Shown here one piece after another: positions 56,978 through 64,000 of a stretch of DNA of 64,000 nt. Made by a program: the position numbers and the translations under genes. A model generated the notes under the pieces. That model saw nothing but the letters and a program-made list of their open reading frames with translations, was not told where the DNA came from and did no database searches. The stretch comes from Microbulbifer rhizosphaerae (lineage in GTDB: Bacteria; Pseudomonadota; Gammaproteobacteria; Pseudomonadales; Cellvibrionaceae): the NCBI RefSeq assembly GCF_014191725.1, contig NZ_JACHWZ010000014.1:1-64000 (forward strand), in the 5' to 3' direction. Every line of letters starts with the position of its first letter. Positions within the stretch are counted from its first letter, which is position 1.

Positions 56978-56997
56978 CCTCGAAATGTCTTTCGAGG
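56978..56997. promoter_or_regulatory. Perfect palindrome at the ugd ribosome site
   Basis: CCTCGAAA-TGTC-TTTCGAGG is an 8-bp perfect inverted repeat 8 bp upstream of the GTG start. On the minus strand its downstream arm contains the GAGG that precedes GGG of the ribosome site, so folding could block translation, or a protein may bind it. Confidence 0.5.
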
Positions 56998-57023
56998 ATC
57001 ATTCTTGTGGCAGTTTGTGACGC

Positions 57024-57231
57024 TCATATTAACCCTGTATTACAGGGTTAATATGACTGGCACAGGGAGGTGTCAGCGCGGGCGCAGACCGCGGAAGCCG
57101 AGTGCGGATAAATTCGTCGGGAGCGAATTTAGGCAGTCTCTGACTGCCCCGAAGGGTTAGTCCCAGGGAGAGGACTAACACATGTGCCGCACTCGGCGTA
57201 TTCAGATTAATTCAGGACGAATTAATCTGAA
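57024..57231. other. Cluster of five perfect hairpins with a cloverleaf-like four-way junction
   Basis: A 16-bp palindrome arm pair around T57040 (57024-57056). Then a closing stem GCCGAGTGCGG/CCGCACTCGGC (57097-57107, 57187-57197) enclosing three perfect hairpins: TAAATTCG/CGAATTTA (57109-57131), GGCAGTC/GACTGCC (57132-57148) and GTTAGTCC/GGACTAAC (57156-57179). Last, TTCAGATTAATTC/GAATTAATCTGAA (57201-57213, 57219-57231). It fills the spacer between galE and ugd, both minus strand. It has no coding content and no tRNA-like conserved bases. A structured RNA, a cruciform DNA site or a mobile-element end are possible. Confidence 0.8.
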
Positions 57232-57232
57232 C

Positions 57233-58261
57233 TTAAGAGTCAACGTAACCATTAGGGTTTTGTGACTGCCAGCGCCAGGTGTCCTCCACCATGCGCGCCA
57301 GATCGTATTCGGCTTTCCAGCCCAGTTCGCGCTCCGCCAGCGCCGGATCGGCGTAACATTCCGCAATGTCGCCGGGGCGGCGCGGGGCTATCTGATAGGG
57401 GATCTCGCGGCTGCTGGCCGTCTCGAAGGCACGCACGATTTCCAGGACCGAACTACCGCGGCCGGTACCCAGGTTGTAAGTGTAACAACCCTCGGCGGTC
57501 TCCTCCCGGCGCAGTTTCTCCAGCGCCGCCAAGTGTCCGCGGGCCAGGTCCACCACGTGGATATAGTCGCGCACGCCGGTGCCGTCGACGGTGCTGTAGT
57601 CGTCGCCAAACACCTGCAGTCGGGGCAGCCGACCCACCGCCACCTGGGCCACATAGGGCAGCAGGTTGTTGGGGATGCCCCGCGGGTCCTCGCCGATAGT
57701 GCCGCTGGCGTGGGCACCGATGGGATTGAAATAGCGCAACAGGCTCACCTTCCAGGAGCTGTCCGGCGCCGCGCACAGGTCCCGCAGGATATTCTCCACC
57801 GCCAGTTTGCTCGCTCCGTAAGGGTTGGTGGCGCCGGTGGGAAAGTCCTCGCGGATCGGCACACTGGCCGGGTCGCCGTAGACGGTGGCGGAGGAGCTGA
57901 AAATCAGCCGGCGCACGCCGAATTCCTCCATCACCTGACACAGGGCCAGGGTGCCGGCCACATTGTTCCGGTAATAACGGAGCGGCTGGGAAACGGATTC
58001 CCCCACTGCCTTGAGACCGGCGAAATGAATTACTGCATCGATGGAGTGTTCGCGAAAAATATTGCGCAATCTATCGGCATCACAGATATCCACGCGGTAG
58101 AAAGGCACATTGCGCCCGGCGATCGCCTCCACCCGCCGCAGCGCCTCTTCGCTGCTGTTGCTCAGGTTGTCCACCACCACGGGCTGTTGCCCGGCGGCCA
58201 GCAGTTCGACGCAGGTATGGCTGCCGATATAGCCGACTCCGCCGGTAACAAGAACTGTCAT
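57233..58261 (-). CDS. galE: UDP-glucose 4-epimerase
   Basis: Interconverts UDP-glucose and UDP-galactose. The 342-residue SDR protein has GGVGYIGSH (about 7-15), the catalytic [10 protein letters not shown] serine and the YGASKLAVE Tyr-Lys pair. Length equals the family norm. With ugd it supplies nucleotide sugars for surface polysaccharides. It diverges from the prkA leader; the stop lies 2 bp from the last hairpin of the structured spacer. Confidence 0.96.
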   Translation of the reverse strand: MTVLVTGGVGYIGSHTCVELLAAGQQPVVVDNLSNSSEEALRRVEAIAGRNVPFYRVDICDADRLRNIFREHSIDAVIHFAGLKAVGESVSQPLRYYRNNVAGTLALCQVMEEFGVRRLIFSSSATVYGDPASVPIREDFPTGATNPYGASKLAVENILRDLCAAPDSSWKVSLLRYFNPIGAHASGTIGEDPRGIPNNLLPYVAQVAVGRLPRLQVFGDDYSTVDGTGVRDYIHVVDLARGHLAALEKLRREETAEGCYTYNLGTGRGSSVLEIVRAFETASSREIPYQIAPRRPGDIAECYADPALAERELGWKAEYDLARMVEDTWRWQSQNPNGYVDS

Positions 58262-58635
58262 AGCTATTCCCTATAAACACGTGGCGCTTTTCGAAGGTGT
58301 CAAGTAGAGCGCAAAACTGCCACGCAATTCAACCTCTATTGGACGCCCCAGGCGACAGGAAAGCTATGCTCAATAGACGGGAGGAAACCCAGTTTTCCCC
58401 GCGCATGGAACGGCGGCGGCGCGCCGCCGGCGATAAAGATAGAGTTTCCCGCGCGCGAGCGCCCTCCAGTATTACGGGAGTCCGGTCTCCGGAACCCGGT
58501 CGAGACGCCAGCAAGGGAAGTTGGCACTGCAGCCTGGCCAAGGGCCTCAGCGAGATTCATAAGTGCAGTTGTACAGATGGCGCTCCGGGAATGGACGCCG
58601 TGAGCTGCCGAACACGCGACAGGGAGTTTACCGTC
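58262..58635 (+). promoter_or_regulatory. Long leader of prkA with GC-rich palindrome
   Basis: This 374-bp region has no supported gene. A perfect palindrome CGGCGGCGCGCCGCCG is at 58414-58429. GCTATGCT (58363-58370) resembles a sigma-S -10, and E. coli yeaGH is known to be sigma-S dependent, but I see no matching -35. If that is the promoter, the leader is about 260 nt. Confidence 0.35.
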
Positions 58636-60558
58636 ATGACGATTTTCAACCACTACCTGGAAAGGTATGAATCCATTCAGGAAGAGGAACTCAGTATCCA
58701 GGAGTACCTGGAACTGTGTAAAACCGACCGCAGCGCCTACGCCTCACCCGCCGAGCGCATGCTGATGGCAATCGGCGAGGCGGAATTGGTAGACACCTCC
58801 CGCGACTCGCGCCTGTCTCGCATTTTTTCCAACAAAGTGATCCGGCGCTACGAAGCTTTCAGCGAATTCTACGGCATGGAGGAGGCGATAGAACAGATCG
58901 TCTCCTTCTTCCGCCACGCCGCCCAGGGGCTGGAGGAAAAGAAACAGATCCTCTACCTGCTGGGCCCGGTGGGCGGCGGGAAATCCTCCCTGGCGGAGCG
59001 GTTGAAAGCGCTGATGGAAAAAATTCCCATCTACGCCATCAAGGGTTCGCCGGTATTCGAATCCCCCCTGGGCCTCTTCTCCCCCAATGAGGACGGCCAG
59101 ATCCTGGAAGAGGACTACGGTATCCCCCGGCGCTACGTCAACACCATCATGTCTCCCTGGGCGGTAAAACGCCTGCACGAATACCAGGGGGACATCAGCC
59201 AGTTCCGGGTAGTAAAAGTTCACCCATCGATACTCGACCAGGTGGCCATCTCCAAGACCGAACCGGGGGATGAGAACAACCAGGATATCTCCTCACTGGT
59301 AGGCAAGGTGGATATCCGCAAACTGGAGGATTTCCCGCAGAACGATCCGGATGCCTACAGTTTCTCCGGCAGCCTGTGTCGTTCCAACCAGGGGCTGATG
59401 GAATTCGTGGAAATGTTCAAGGCTCCGATCAAGGTGCTGCACCCGCTGCTCACCGCCACCCAGGAGGGCAATTACAACAGCACCGAGGGCCTTGGCTGCA
59501 TTCCCTTCAACGGTACCATCCTGGCGCACTCCAACGAGTCCGAGTGGCAGACCTTCCGCAACAACCGCAACAACGAGGCCTTCCTCGACCGTATCTATAT
59601 CGTCAAGGTACCCTACTGCGTACGGGTGCAGGAAGAGATCCGTATCTACCAGAAACTGCTGGAAAACAGCTCGCTGTCCAAGGCGCCCTGTGCGCCGGAC
59701 ACCCTGCGTATGCTCGGACAGTTCTCGGTGCTGTCGCGGATCAAAAACCCGGAAAACTCCAGCATCTACTCCAAAATGCGCATCTACGACGGCGAAAACC
59801 TCAAGGACACAGATCCCAAAGCCAAAACCATCCAGGAATATCGCGACAACGCCGGTGTGGACGAGGGCATGAATGGCCTGTCCACCCGCTTCGCGTTCAA
59901 AATCCTGTCCAAGGTATTCAATTTCGACGCCACCGAAGTCGCCGCCAACCCGGTACACCTCCTCTACGTACTGGAACAGCAGATAGAGCAGGAGCAGTTT
60001 CCCCCGGAAGTGCAGGAAAACTACCTGGGATTCATCAAGGAATACATGGCGCCACGCTACGTGGAGTTTATCGGCAAGGAAATCCAGACCGCCTATCTGG
60101 AATCCTATGCGGAGTACGGCCAGAACCTGTTCGACCGCTATGTCACCTACGCAGACTTCTGGATCCAGGACCAGGAATACCGCGACCCGGAAACCGGCGA
60201 GATTCTCGACCGCGGAGCCCTGAACGAAGAACTGGAAAAGACCGAAAAGCCCGCCGGCATTTCCAACCCCAAGGACTTCCGCAACGAGATCGTCAACTTC
60301 GTACTGCGCGCGCGCGCCAACAACCAGGGAAAGAACCCGGACTGGCGCTCCTACGAAAAATTGCGCGCTGTGATCGAGAAGAAGATGTTCTCCAACACCG
60401 AGGACCTGCTGCCGGTAATCTCCTTCAACACCAAGGCCTCCGTCGACGACAAGAGAAAGCACGCGGATTTTGTCGCGCGGATGGTGGAGAGGGGCTATAC
60501 CGAGAAACAGGTGCGGTTGCTTTCTGAGTGGTATCTGAGAGTGCGCAAGTCGCAGTAA
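58636..60558 (+). CDS. prkA: PrkA family serine protein kinase / AAA+ protein
   Basis: The 640 residues combine an AAA+ domain with Walker A GPVGGGKSSLAERL (about 111-124) and the C-terminal PrkA domain. E. coli YeaG is the homologue, active in nitrogen starvation and stationary phase; Bacillus PrkA was described as a kinase and later as a protease. I start at ATG 58636 with AGGGAG upstream; the longer frame has no family resemblance. It heads prkA-yeaH-spoVR, a conserved trio. Confidence 0.95.
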   Translation: MTIFNHYLERYESIQEEELSIQEYLELCKTDRSAYASPAERMLMAIGEAELVDTSRDSRLSRIFSNKVIRRYEAFSEFYGMEEAIEQIVSFFRHAAQGLEEKKQILYLLGPVGGGKSSLAERLKALMEKIPIYAIKGSPVFESPLGLFSPNEDGQILEEDYGIPRRYVNTIMSPWAVKRLHEYQGDISQFRVVKVHPSILDQVAISKTEPGDENNQDISSLVGKVDIRKLEDFPQNDPDAYSFSGSLCRSNQGLMEFVEMFKAPIKVLHPLLTATQEGNYNSTEGLGCIPFNGTILAHSNESEWQTFRNNRNNEAFLDRIYIVKVPYCVRVQEEIRIYQKLLENSSLSKAPCAPDTLRMLGQFSVLSRIKNPENSSIYSKMRIYDGENLKDTDPKAKTIQEYRDNAGVDEGMNGLSTRFAFKILSKVFNFDATEVAANPVHLLYVLEQQIEQEQFPPEVQENYLGFIKEYMAPRYVEFIGKEIQTAYLESYAEYGQNLFDRYVTYADFWIQDQEYRDPETGEILDRGALNEELEKTEKPAGISNPKDFRNEIVNFVLRARANNQGKNPDWRSYEKLRAVIEKKMFSNTEDLLPVISFNTKASVDDKRKHADFVARMVERGYTEKQVRLLSEWYLRVRKSQ

Positions 60559-60613
60559 TGCGTTAATGCGGTCATAGGAGAATGGCACTTAGTTAAACGA
60601 AACGTAATGCGAA

Positions 60614-60727
60614 GGCCATGGTGTCGGGGGCTTTTTTGCGGGACTGTCTGCGAGAGGGACCTCGCGGACAAGCCCCCAGGGATGGGTTTACGGCGTGTCC
60701 TGCAAAAAAGCCCCCGGCAGCATGGCC
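60614..60727. repeat. Long intergenic inverted repeat, copy E, inside the prkA operon
   Basis: Arms 60614-60643 and 60698-60727 pair at 27 of 30. The interior has GTCTGCGAGAGGGACCTCGC, then CCAGGGATGGGTTTACGGCG, sharing modules with inverted copy B. It separates prkA from yeaH. Confidence 0.85.
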
Positions 60728-60769
60728 GCCACGCCCCTAACTAAGTCCATCCCGATCAGAGGCAGTAAT

Positions 60770-62050
60770 ATGAGCTATATCATCGACCGCCGCCTCAACG
60801 GCAAGAAGAAAAGCACTGTCAACCGGCAGCGGTTTCTGCGCCGCTACAAGGCCCATATCAAGAAAGCTGTGGGAGAGGCGATGAACAGCCGCTCCATTAC
60901 CGATATGGACAAGGGGGAGCGCATCAGCATTCCCACCCGCGATATCAACGAGCCGGTATTCACCCACGGCCCCGGCGGTCATGTGGAGCGGGTGCTACCC
61001 GGCAACCGGGAATTCATCGCCGGCGACCGTATTCCCCGCCAGGGACAACAAGGCGGCGGGGGAGGCAGCGGCAGTGGCGCCAGCGACAGCGGCGAGGGAA
61101 TGGATGAATTTGTCTTCCAGATATCCCAGGAAGAATTCCTCGATTTCATGTTCGAAGGCCTGCGCCTGCCCAACATGATCAAGCGCCGCTTGGCCGGCAA
61201 CGAATCCTTCCAGGTGGTACGCGCCGGCATCAGCAATGAGGGCACCCCCGGCCGGCTCAATGTGGTGCGTTCCATGCGCGCCGCCAACGCCCGCCGCATA
61301 GCGCTCACCGGCAGCAAGCGGCGCAGCATCCGCGAGCTGGAAAAGGAACTCGCGCTGGAGGAGAGCAAGGACCCTACCCTGCGCGACCAGCGCATAATCG
61401 ACCAGTTGAACAGCAAGATCGAAGAACTGCACGCACGCATCGGCCGGGTACCCTTTCTCGACGATTTCGACCTCAAGTACAACCTGCTGATACGCCAGCC
61501 AAAACCCCGCTCGCGCGCCGTCATGTTTTGCCTCATGGACGTTTCCGGCTCCATGAACCAGGCCACCAAGGATATGGCCAAGCGCTTTTTTCTGCTGCTG
61601 TACCTGTTTTTACAACGCAGCTACGAGTACACCGAAGTGGTGTTTATCCGTCACCACACCAGCGCCAAGGAAGTGGATGAAGAAGAATTTTTCTACTCCC
61701 GGGAAACCGGTGGCACCATTGTCTCCAGCGCACTCAAATTAATGCGCCGCATCATGCGCGAGCGCTACCCCGCCAGCGAGTGGAATATCTACGGCGCCCA
61801 GGCCTCCGATGGCGACAACTGGAACGACGACTCCAGTACCTGCCACAAGATACTGATCGACGACATCATGCCCCAGGTGCAGTACTACTCCTACGTGGAA
61901 ATCACCCCGCGAGACCATCAGGCATTGTGGGAGGAATATGAGAGTGTACGGGCGGTATTCCCCGATCACTTCGCCATGGAACAGATTGTCGACGTGCAGG
62001 ACATCTACCCGGTGTTTCGCCAACTGTTCAGCCAGAAGGTGGCCGCCTGA
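60770..62050 (+). CDS. yeaH: YeaH/DUF444 family protein with VWA domain
   Basis: The 426 residues start [15 protein letters not shown], typical of YeaH. A disordered Gly/Gln/Ser linker (about 88-105) precedes a C-terminal von Willebrand A-type domain with the MIDAS motif DVSGSMN near 255-262. The family always accompanies PrkA and SpoVR, and the three are thought to act together in stress survival, mechanism unknown. AGAGG precedes ATG 60770. The stop overlaps the spoVR start (TGATG). Confidence 0.93.
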   Translation: MSYIIDRRLNGKKKSTVNRQRFLRRYKAHIKKAVGEAMNSRSITDMDKGERISIPTRDINEPVFTHGPGGHVERVLPGNREFIAGDRIPRQGQQGGGGGSGSGASDSGEGMDEFVFQISQEEFLDFMFEGLRLPNMIKRRLAGNESFQVVRAGISNEGTPGRLNVVRSMRAANARRIALTGSKRRSIRELEKELALEESKDPTLRDQRIIDQLNSKIEELHARIGRVPFLDDFDLKYNLLIRQPKPRSRAVMFCLMDVSGSMNQATKDMAKRFFLLLYLFLQRSYEYTEVVFIRHHTSAKEVDEEEFFYSRETGGTIVSSALKLMRRIMRERYPASEWNIYGAQASDGDNWNDDSSTCHKILIDDIMPQVQYYSYVEITPRDHQALWEEYESVRAVFPDHFAMEQIVDVQDIYPVFRQLFSQKVAA

Positions 62051-63627
62051 TGCTCGATACCTTCACCACCTCAGAACCCACCGAGCGCCGACCTATCTCC
62101 ACCAGTTCCGAGTGGACCTTCGAACTGATCCAGGAGTACGACCGGGAAATCTCCGCGCTGGCGGAAGAGTTTGGGCTGGACACCTATCCCAACCAGATCG
62201 AGGTAATCTGTTCCGAGCAGATGATGGACGCCTACTCCTCGGTGGGCATGCCGGTGGGCTACAACCACTGGTCCTTCGGCAAGCAATTTATCAGCGTGGA
62301 AAACAACTACCAGCGCGGGCTCATGGGTTTGGCCTACGAAATAGTGATCAATTCCAATCCCTGCATCGCCTACCTCATGGAAGAGAACACCATGACCATG
62401 CAGGCGCTGGTGATCGCCCACGCCAGTTACGGCCACAACTCCTTTTTCAAGGGTAACTACCTGTTCCGCAGCTGGACCGATGCCAGCAGCATCATCGACT
62501 ACCTGATCTTTGCCAAGAACTACATCGCCCGTTGCGAAGAGCGCCACGGAGTGGACGAGGTGGAAGCAATCCTCGATTCCTGCCACGCGCTGATGAATTA
62601 CGGCGTGGACCGCTATAAGCGCCCCTATCCCATTTCCGCGATAGAAGAGGAGCGCCGGCAGAAAGAACGGGAGGAATACCGCCAGCGCCAGCTCAACGAT
62701 CTGTGGCGCACCATCCCCAACCTCAGTGGCGCGGAAGAGGAAAAGGAACAGCAGCGCTTCCCCGAGGAACCCCAGGAGAATATTCTCTATTTCGTGGAAA
62801 AGCATGCACCGCTATTGGAAAACTGGCAGCGGGAACTGGTGCGCATCGTGCGTAAACTGGCACAGTATTTTTACCCGCAGCGGCAGACCCAGGTGATGAA
62901 CGAAGGCTGGGCCACCTTCTGGCACTACACCCTGCTCAGCGAACTGTACAAGCGGGGCCGGGTGACCGAAGGTTTCATGATGGAATTCCTGCAGAGTCAC
63001 ACCAGTGTGATCTACCAACCGCCCTTCGACAGCCCCTATTACAATGGCATCAACCCCTACACCCTGGGGTTCAGTATTTTCACCGACCTGCGGCGCATCT
63101 GCGAAAATCCCACCGAAGAGGATCGCCAGTGGTTTCCGGACATCGCCGGCAGCAACTGGAAGGAAACGCTGCAATTCGCCATGCGCGACTTCAAGGACGA
63201 GAGCTTTATCCTGCAGTTTCTCTCGCCCAAGGTAATGCGCGACATGAAACTCTTCTGCATCAGCGACGACGACCGCGAAAACGAAATCGTAGTCAACGCC
63301 ATCCACGACGAAGACGGCTATCGCCAGCTGCGGGCCAACCTCGCGGGGCAGTACAACCTGGGCAACCGCGAGCCGAATATCCAGGTGTTCTCGGTGGATA
63401 CCCGCGGCGACCGCTCAATGACCCTGCACCACACCCAGCACCGCCGCCGCCCCCTGGGCAAGGACACCGGCGAAGTGCTGCGCCACCTGCACCGGCTGTG
63501 GGGGTTCGACGTGCACCTGCACAGCCTGCACGGAGACGAAATCACCGCCAGCCACCACTGCCCGGAACTGGGTCGCGACAGACTGGAAGGGGAAGAGGAA
63601 TCGATGATGGTACCTAAGCCGATTTGA
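62050..63627 (+). CDS. SpoVR family protein (YcgB-like)
   Basis: The 525-residue product matches the SpoVR/YcgB family: conserved MDAYSSVGMPVGYNHWSFGK, NPCIAYLMEEN and NEGWATFWHYTLL, whose histidines and acids resemble a metal site. Named for Bacillus spore cortex formation, but common in non-sporulating bacteria beside prkA and yeaH. Its ATG shares one base with the yeaH stop. It converges on a response-regulator gene across a hairpin. Confidence 0.93.
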   Translation: MLDTFTTSEPTERRPISTSSEWTFELIQEYDREISALAEEFGLDTYPNQIEVICSEQMMDAYSSVGMPVGYNHWSFGKQFISVENNYQRGLMGLAYEIVINSNPCIAYLMEENTMTMQALVIAHASYGHNSFFKGNYLFRSWTDASSIIDYLIFAKNYIARCEERHGVDEVEAILDSCHALMNYGVDRYKRPYPISAIEEERRQKEREEYRQRQLNDLWRTIPNLSGAEEEKEQQRFPEEPQENILYFVEKHAPLLENWQRELVRIVRKLAQYFYPQRQTQVMNEGWATFWHYTLLSELYKRGRVTEGFMMEFLQSHTSVIYQPPFDSPYYNGINPYTLGFSIFTDLRRICENPTEEDRQWFPDIAGSNWKETLQFAMRDFKDESFILQFLSPKVMRDMKLFCISDDDRENEIVVNAIHDEDGYRQLRANLAGQYNLGNREPNIQVFSVDTRGDRSMTLHHTQHRRRPLGKDTGEVLRHLHRLWGFDVHLHSLHGDEITASHHCPELGRDRLEGEEESMMVPKPI

Positions 63628-63630
63628 CCA

Positions 63631-63682
63631 TGACCAACGACTAATGACCAAAAGCGGTGAACCGGCTATTGGCCATTGGTCA
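63631..63682. terminator. Imperfect hairpin between spoVR and the response regulator
   Basis: AATGACCAA (63643-63651) pairs with TTGGCCATT (63669-63677) at 8 of 9, with an outer TGACCAA/TTGGTCA alternative (63631-63637, 63676-63682). No strong T tract, but the place between convergent stops suits termination. Confidence 0.5.
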
Positions 63683-63694
63683 CTGATGGACTGA

Positions 63695-64000
63695 TTACAC
63701 TTCCAGCAACAACCTGGCCTTGGCCGCCAGCTCACTGCGTTCCCCCGGGTGCGCCACCAGCGCATCGGCACCGGCATCGAGCCAGCGCTGCCGGTCTGAC
63801 TCCCCGGCGGGGGTTATCACCAGTACGCGCACCGTGGAGTACTCGCTACGCGAGCGCAGGTAGTCCAGTATGCGGAAGCCGTCCGCCCCCACCAGTCCGG
63901 CGTCCAGAACCAGAAGCGCCGGCTTGCAGCCGGCCATCAGGGTGCCGGCCACAAAGATGTCACCGGCGACATCCACATCACAGCCCGCTTGTTGCAGCGC
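63695..64000 (-). CDS. Response regulator receiver domain, 5' end outside the window
   Basis: At least 101 residues in frame to the window edge; the start is beyond 64000. The segment KPALLVLDAGLVGADGF holds the phosphoacceptor aspartate, and VRVLVITPAG the switch threonine. The usual lysine before the beta5-alpha5 loop is replaced (GADALVAHPGE). The protein ends with the receiver domain, so either it is a stand-alone CheY-like regulator or the receiver is C-terminal. Confidence 0.75.
   Translation of the reverse strand, partial: ALQQAGCDVDVAGDIFVAGTLMAGCKPALLVLDAGLVGADGFRILDYLRSRSEYSTVRVLVITPAGESDRQRWLDAGADALVAHPGERSELAAKARLLLEV

Noticed and set aside
57097..57197. The four-way junction as a tRNA gene
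   Set aside because: It lacks TTCGA/TTCAA in a T-arm, a 7-bp acceptor stem, a 5-bp anticodon stem and CCA.
58521..58538. TGGCACTGCAGCCTGG as a sigma-54 promoter of prkA
   Set aside because: The -24 part fits, but the required GC at -12 is absent.
58297..58635. 113-codon N-terminal extension of prkA
   Set aside because: Family members start at MTIFNHY; the extension has no similarity and lies in a leader with a palindrome.

Overview
This is a dense, GC-rich stretch of a gammaproteobacterial chromosome. Gene blocks such as tyrS/M23 peptidase/anmK/erpA, dsbD-aroQ-accBC-prmA-dusB-fis-purHD and lptD-surA-pdxA-rsmA-apaH have the order known from Pseudomonas and relatives. Together with the amgK-murU sugar-salvage pair, coq7, a Vfr-like CRP and prkA-yeaH-spoVR, they suggest a marine member of the Cellvibrionales/Pseudomonadales. 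A Microbulbifer-like organism is my guess, not something the sequence proves. Almost everything is core metabolism and envelope biogenesis. No prophage, CRISPR array, tRNA gene or intact insertion sequence was seen.

Layout. 1-7.5 kb: an rRNA-type promoter firing out of the left edge, then tyrS, an M23 peptidase, anmK, erpA behind an IscR-like promoter, a bactofilin, a DUF6776 protein and argC. 7.6-15.2 kb: ClC channel, hemJ, a ThiD-like kinase, hemL, a BenE/GntR pair with its own palindromic operator, and hemB, so three heme genes lie close together. 15.1-25.2 kb: a truncated rhomboid, PBP1b with a long acidic tail, a PfkB kinase, a PAS-GGDEF-EAL protein, three lipoprotein or copper-chaperone genes and dsbD. 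25.4-36.1 kb: aroQ, accBC, prmA, a DUF3426 protein, dusB-fis, purH, purD, coq7 and an OsmC-like protein. 36.4-45.4 kb: crp, a trp cluster on the minus strand (trpE, an embedded voltage-gated ion channel, trpG, trpD, trpC), rpe, murU and amgK. 45.6-53.7 kb: lptD-surA-pdxA-rsmA-apaH and a CapA-like phosphoesterase. 53.7-58.3 kb: an ECF sigma/anti-sigma pair, a DUF4168 protein, ugd and galE. 58.6-64 kb: prkA-yeaH-spoVR and the end of a response regulator.

The most unusual content lies between the genes. Five intergenic spacers carry 110-175 bp elements whose roughly 29-nt arms are nearly perfectly self-complementary. The arm sequences change from copy to copy while pairing is kept, and the interior modules occur in both orientations; two copies sit inside apparent operons. 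Between galE and ugd, about 210 bp folds into five perfect hairpins, four of them forming a cloverleaf-like four-way junction. Other repeat families include GTAGGAGCGGC REP-like units, GCGGAGCT hairpins, and an AATGCGGAATGA repeat that supplies the last residues and the stop codons of genes.

Regulatory reading: the ECF sigma gene and the divergent DUF4168 gene share a GGAAC-N16-GTT promoter layout, so I infer one autoregulated stress module. lptD has a sigma-E-like promoter. Translation in the trp cluster appears tightly coupled, including a 14-codon minicistron that bridges trpD and trpC.
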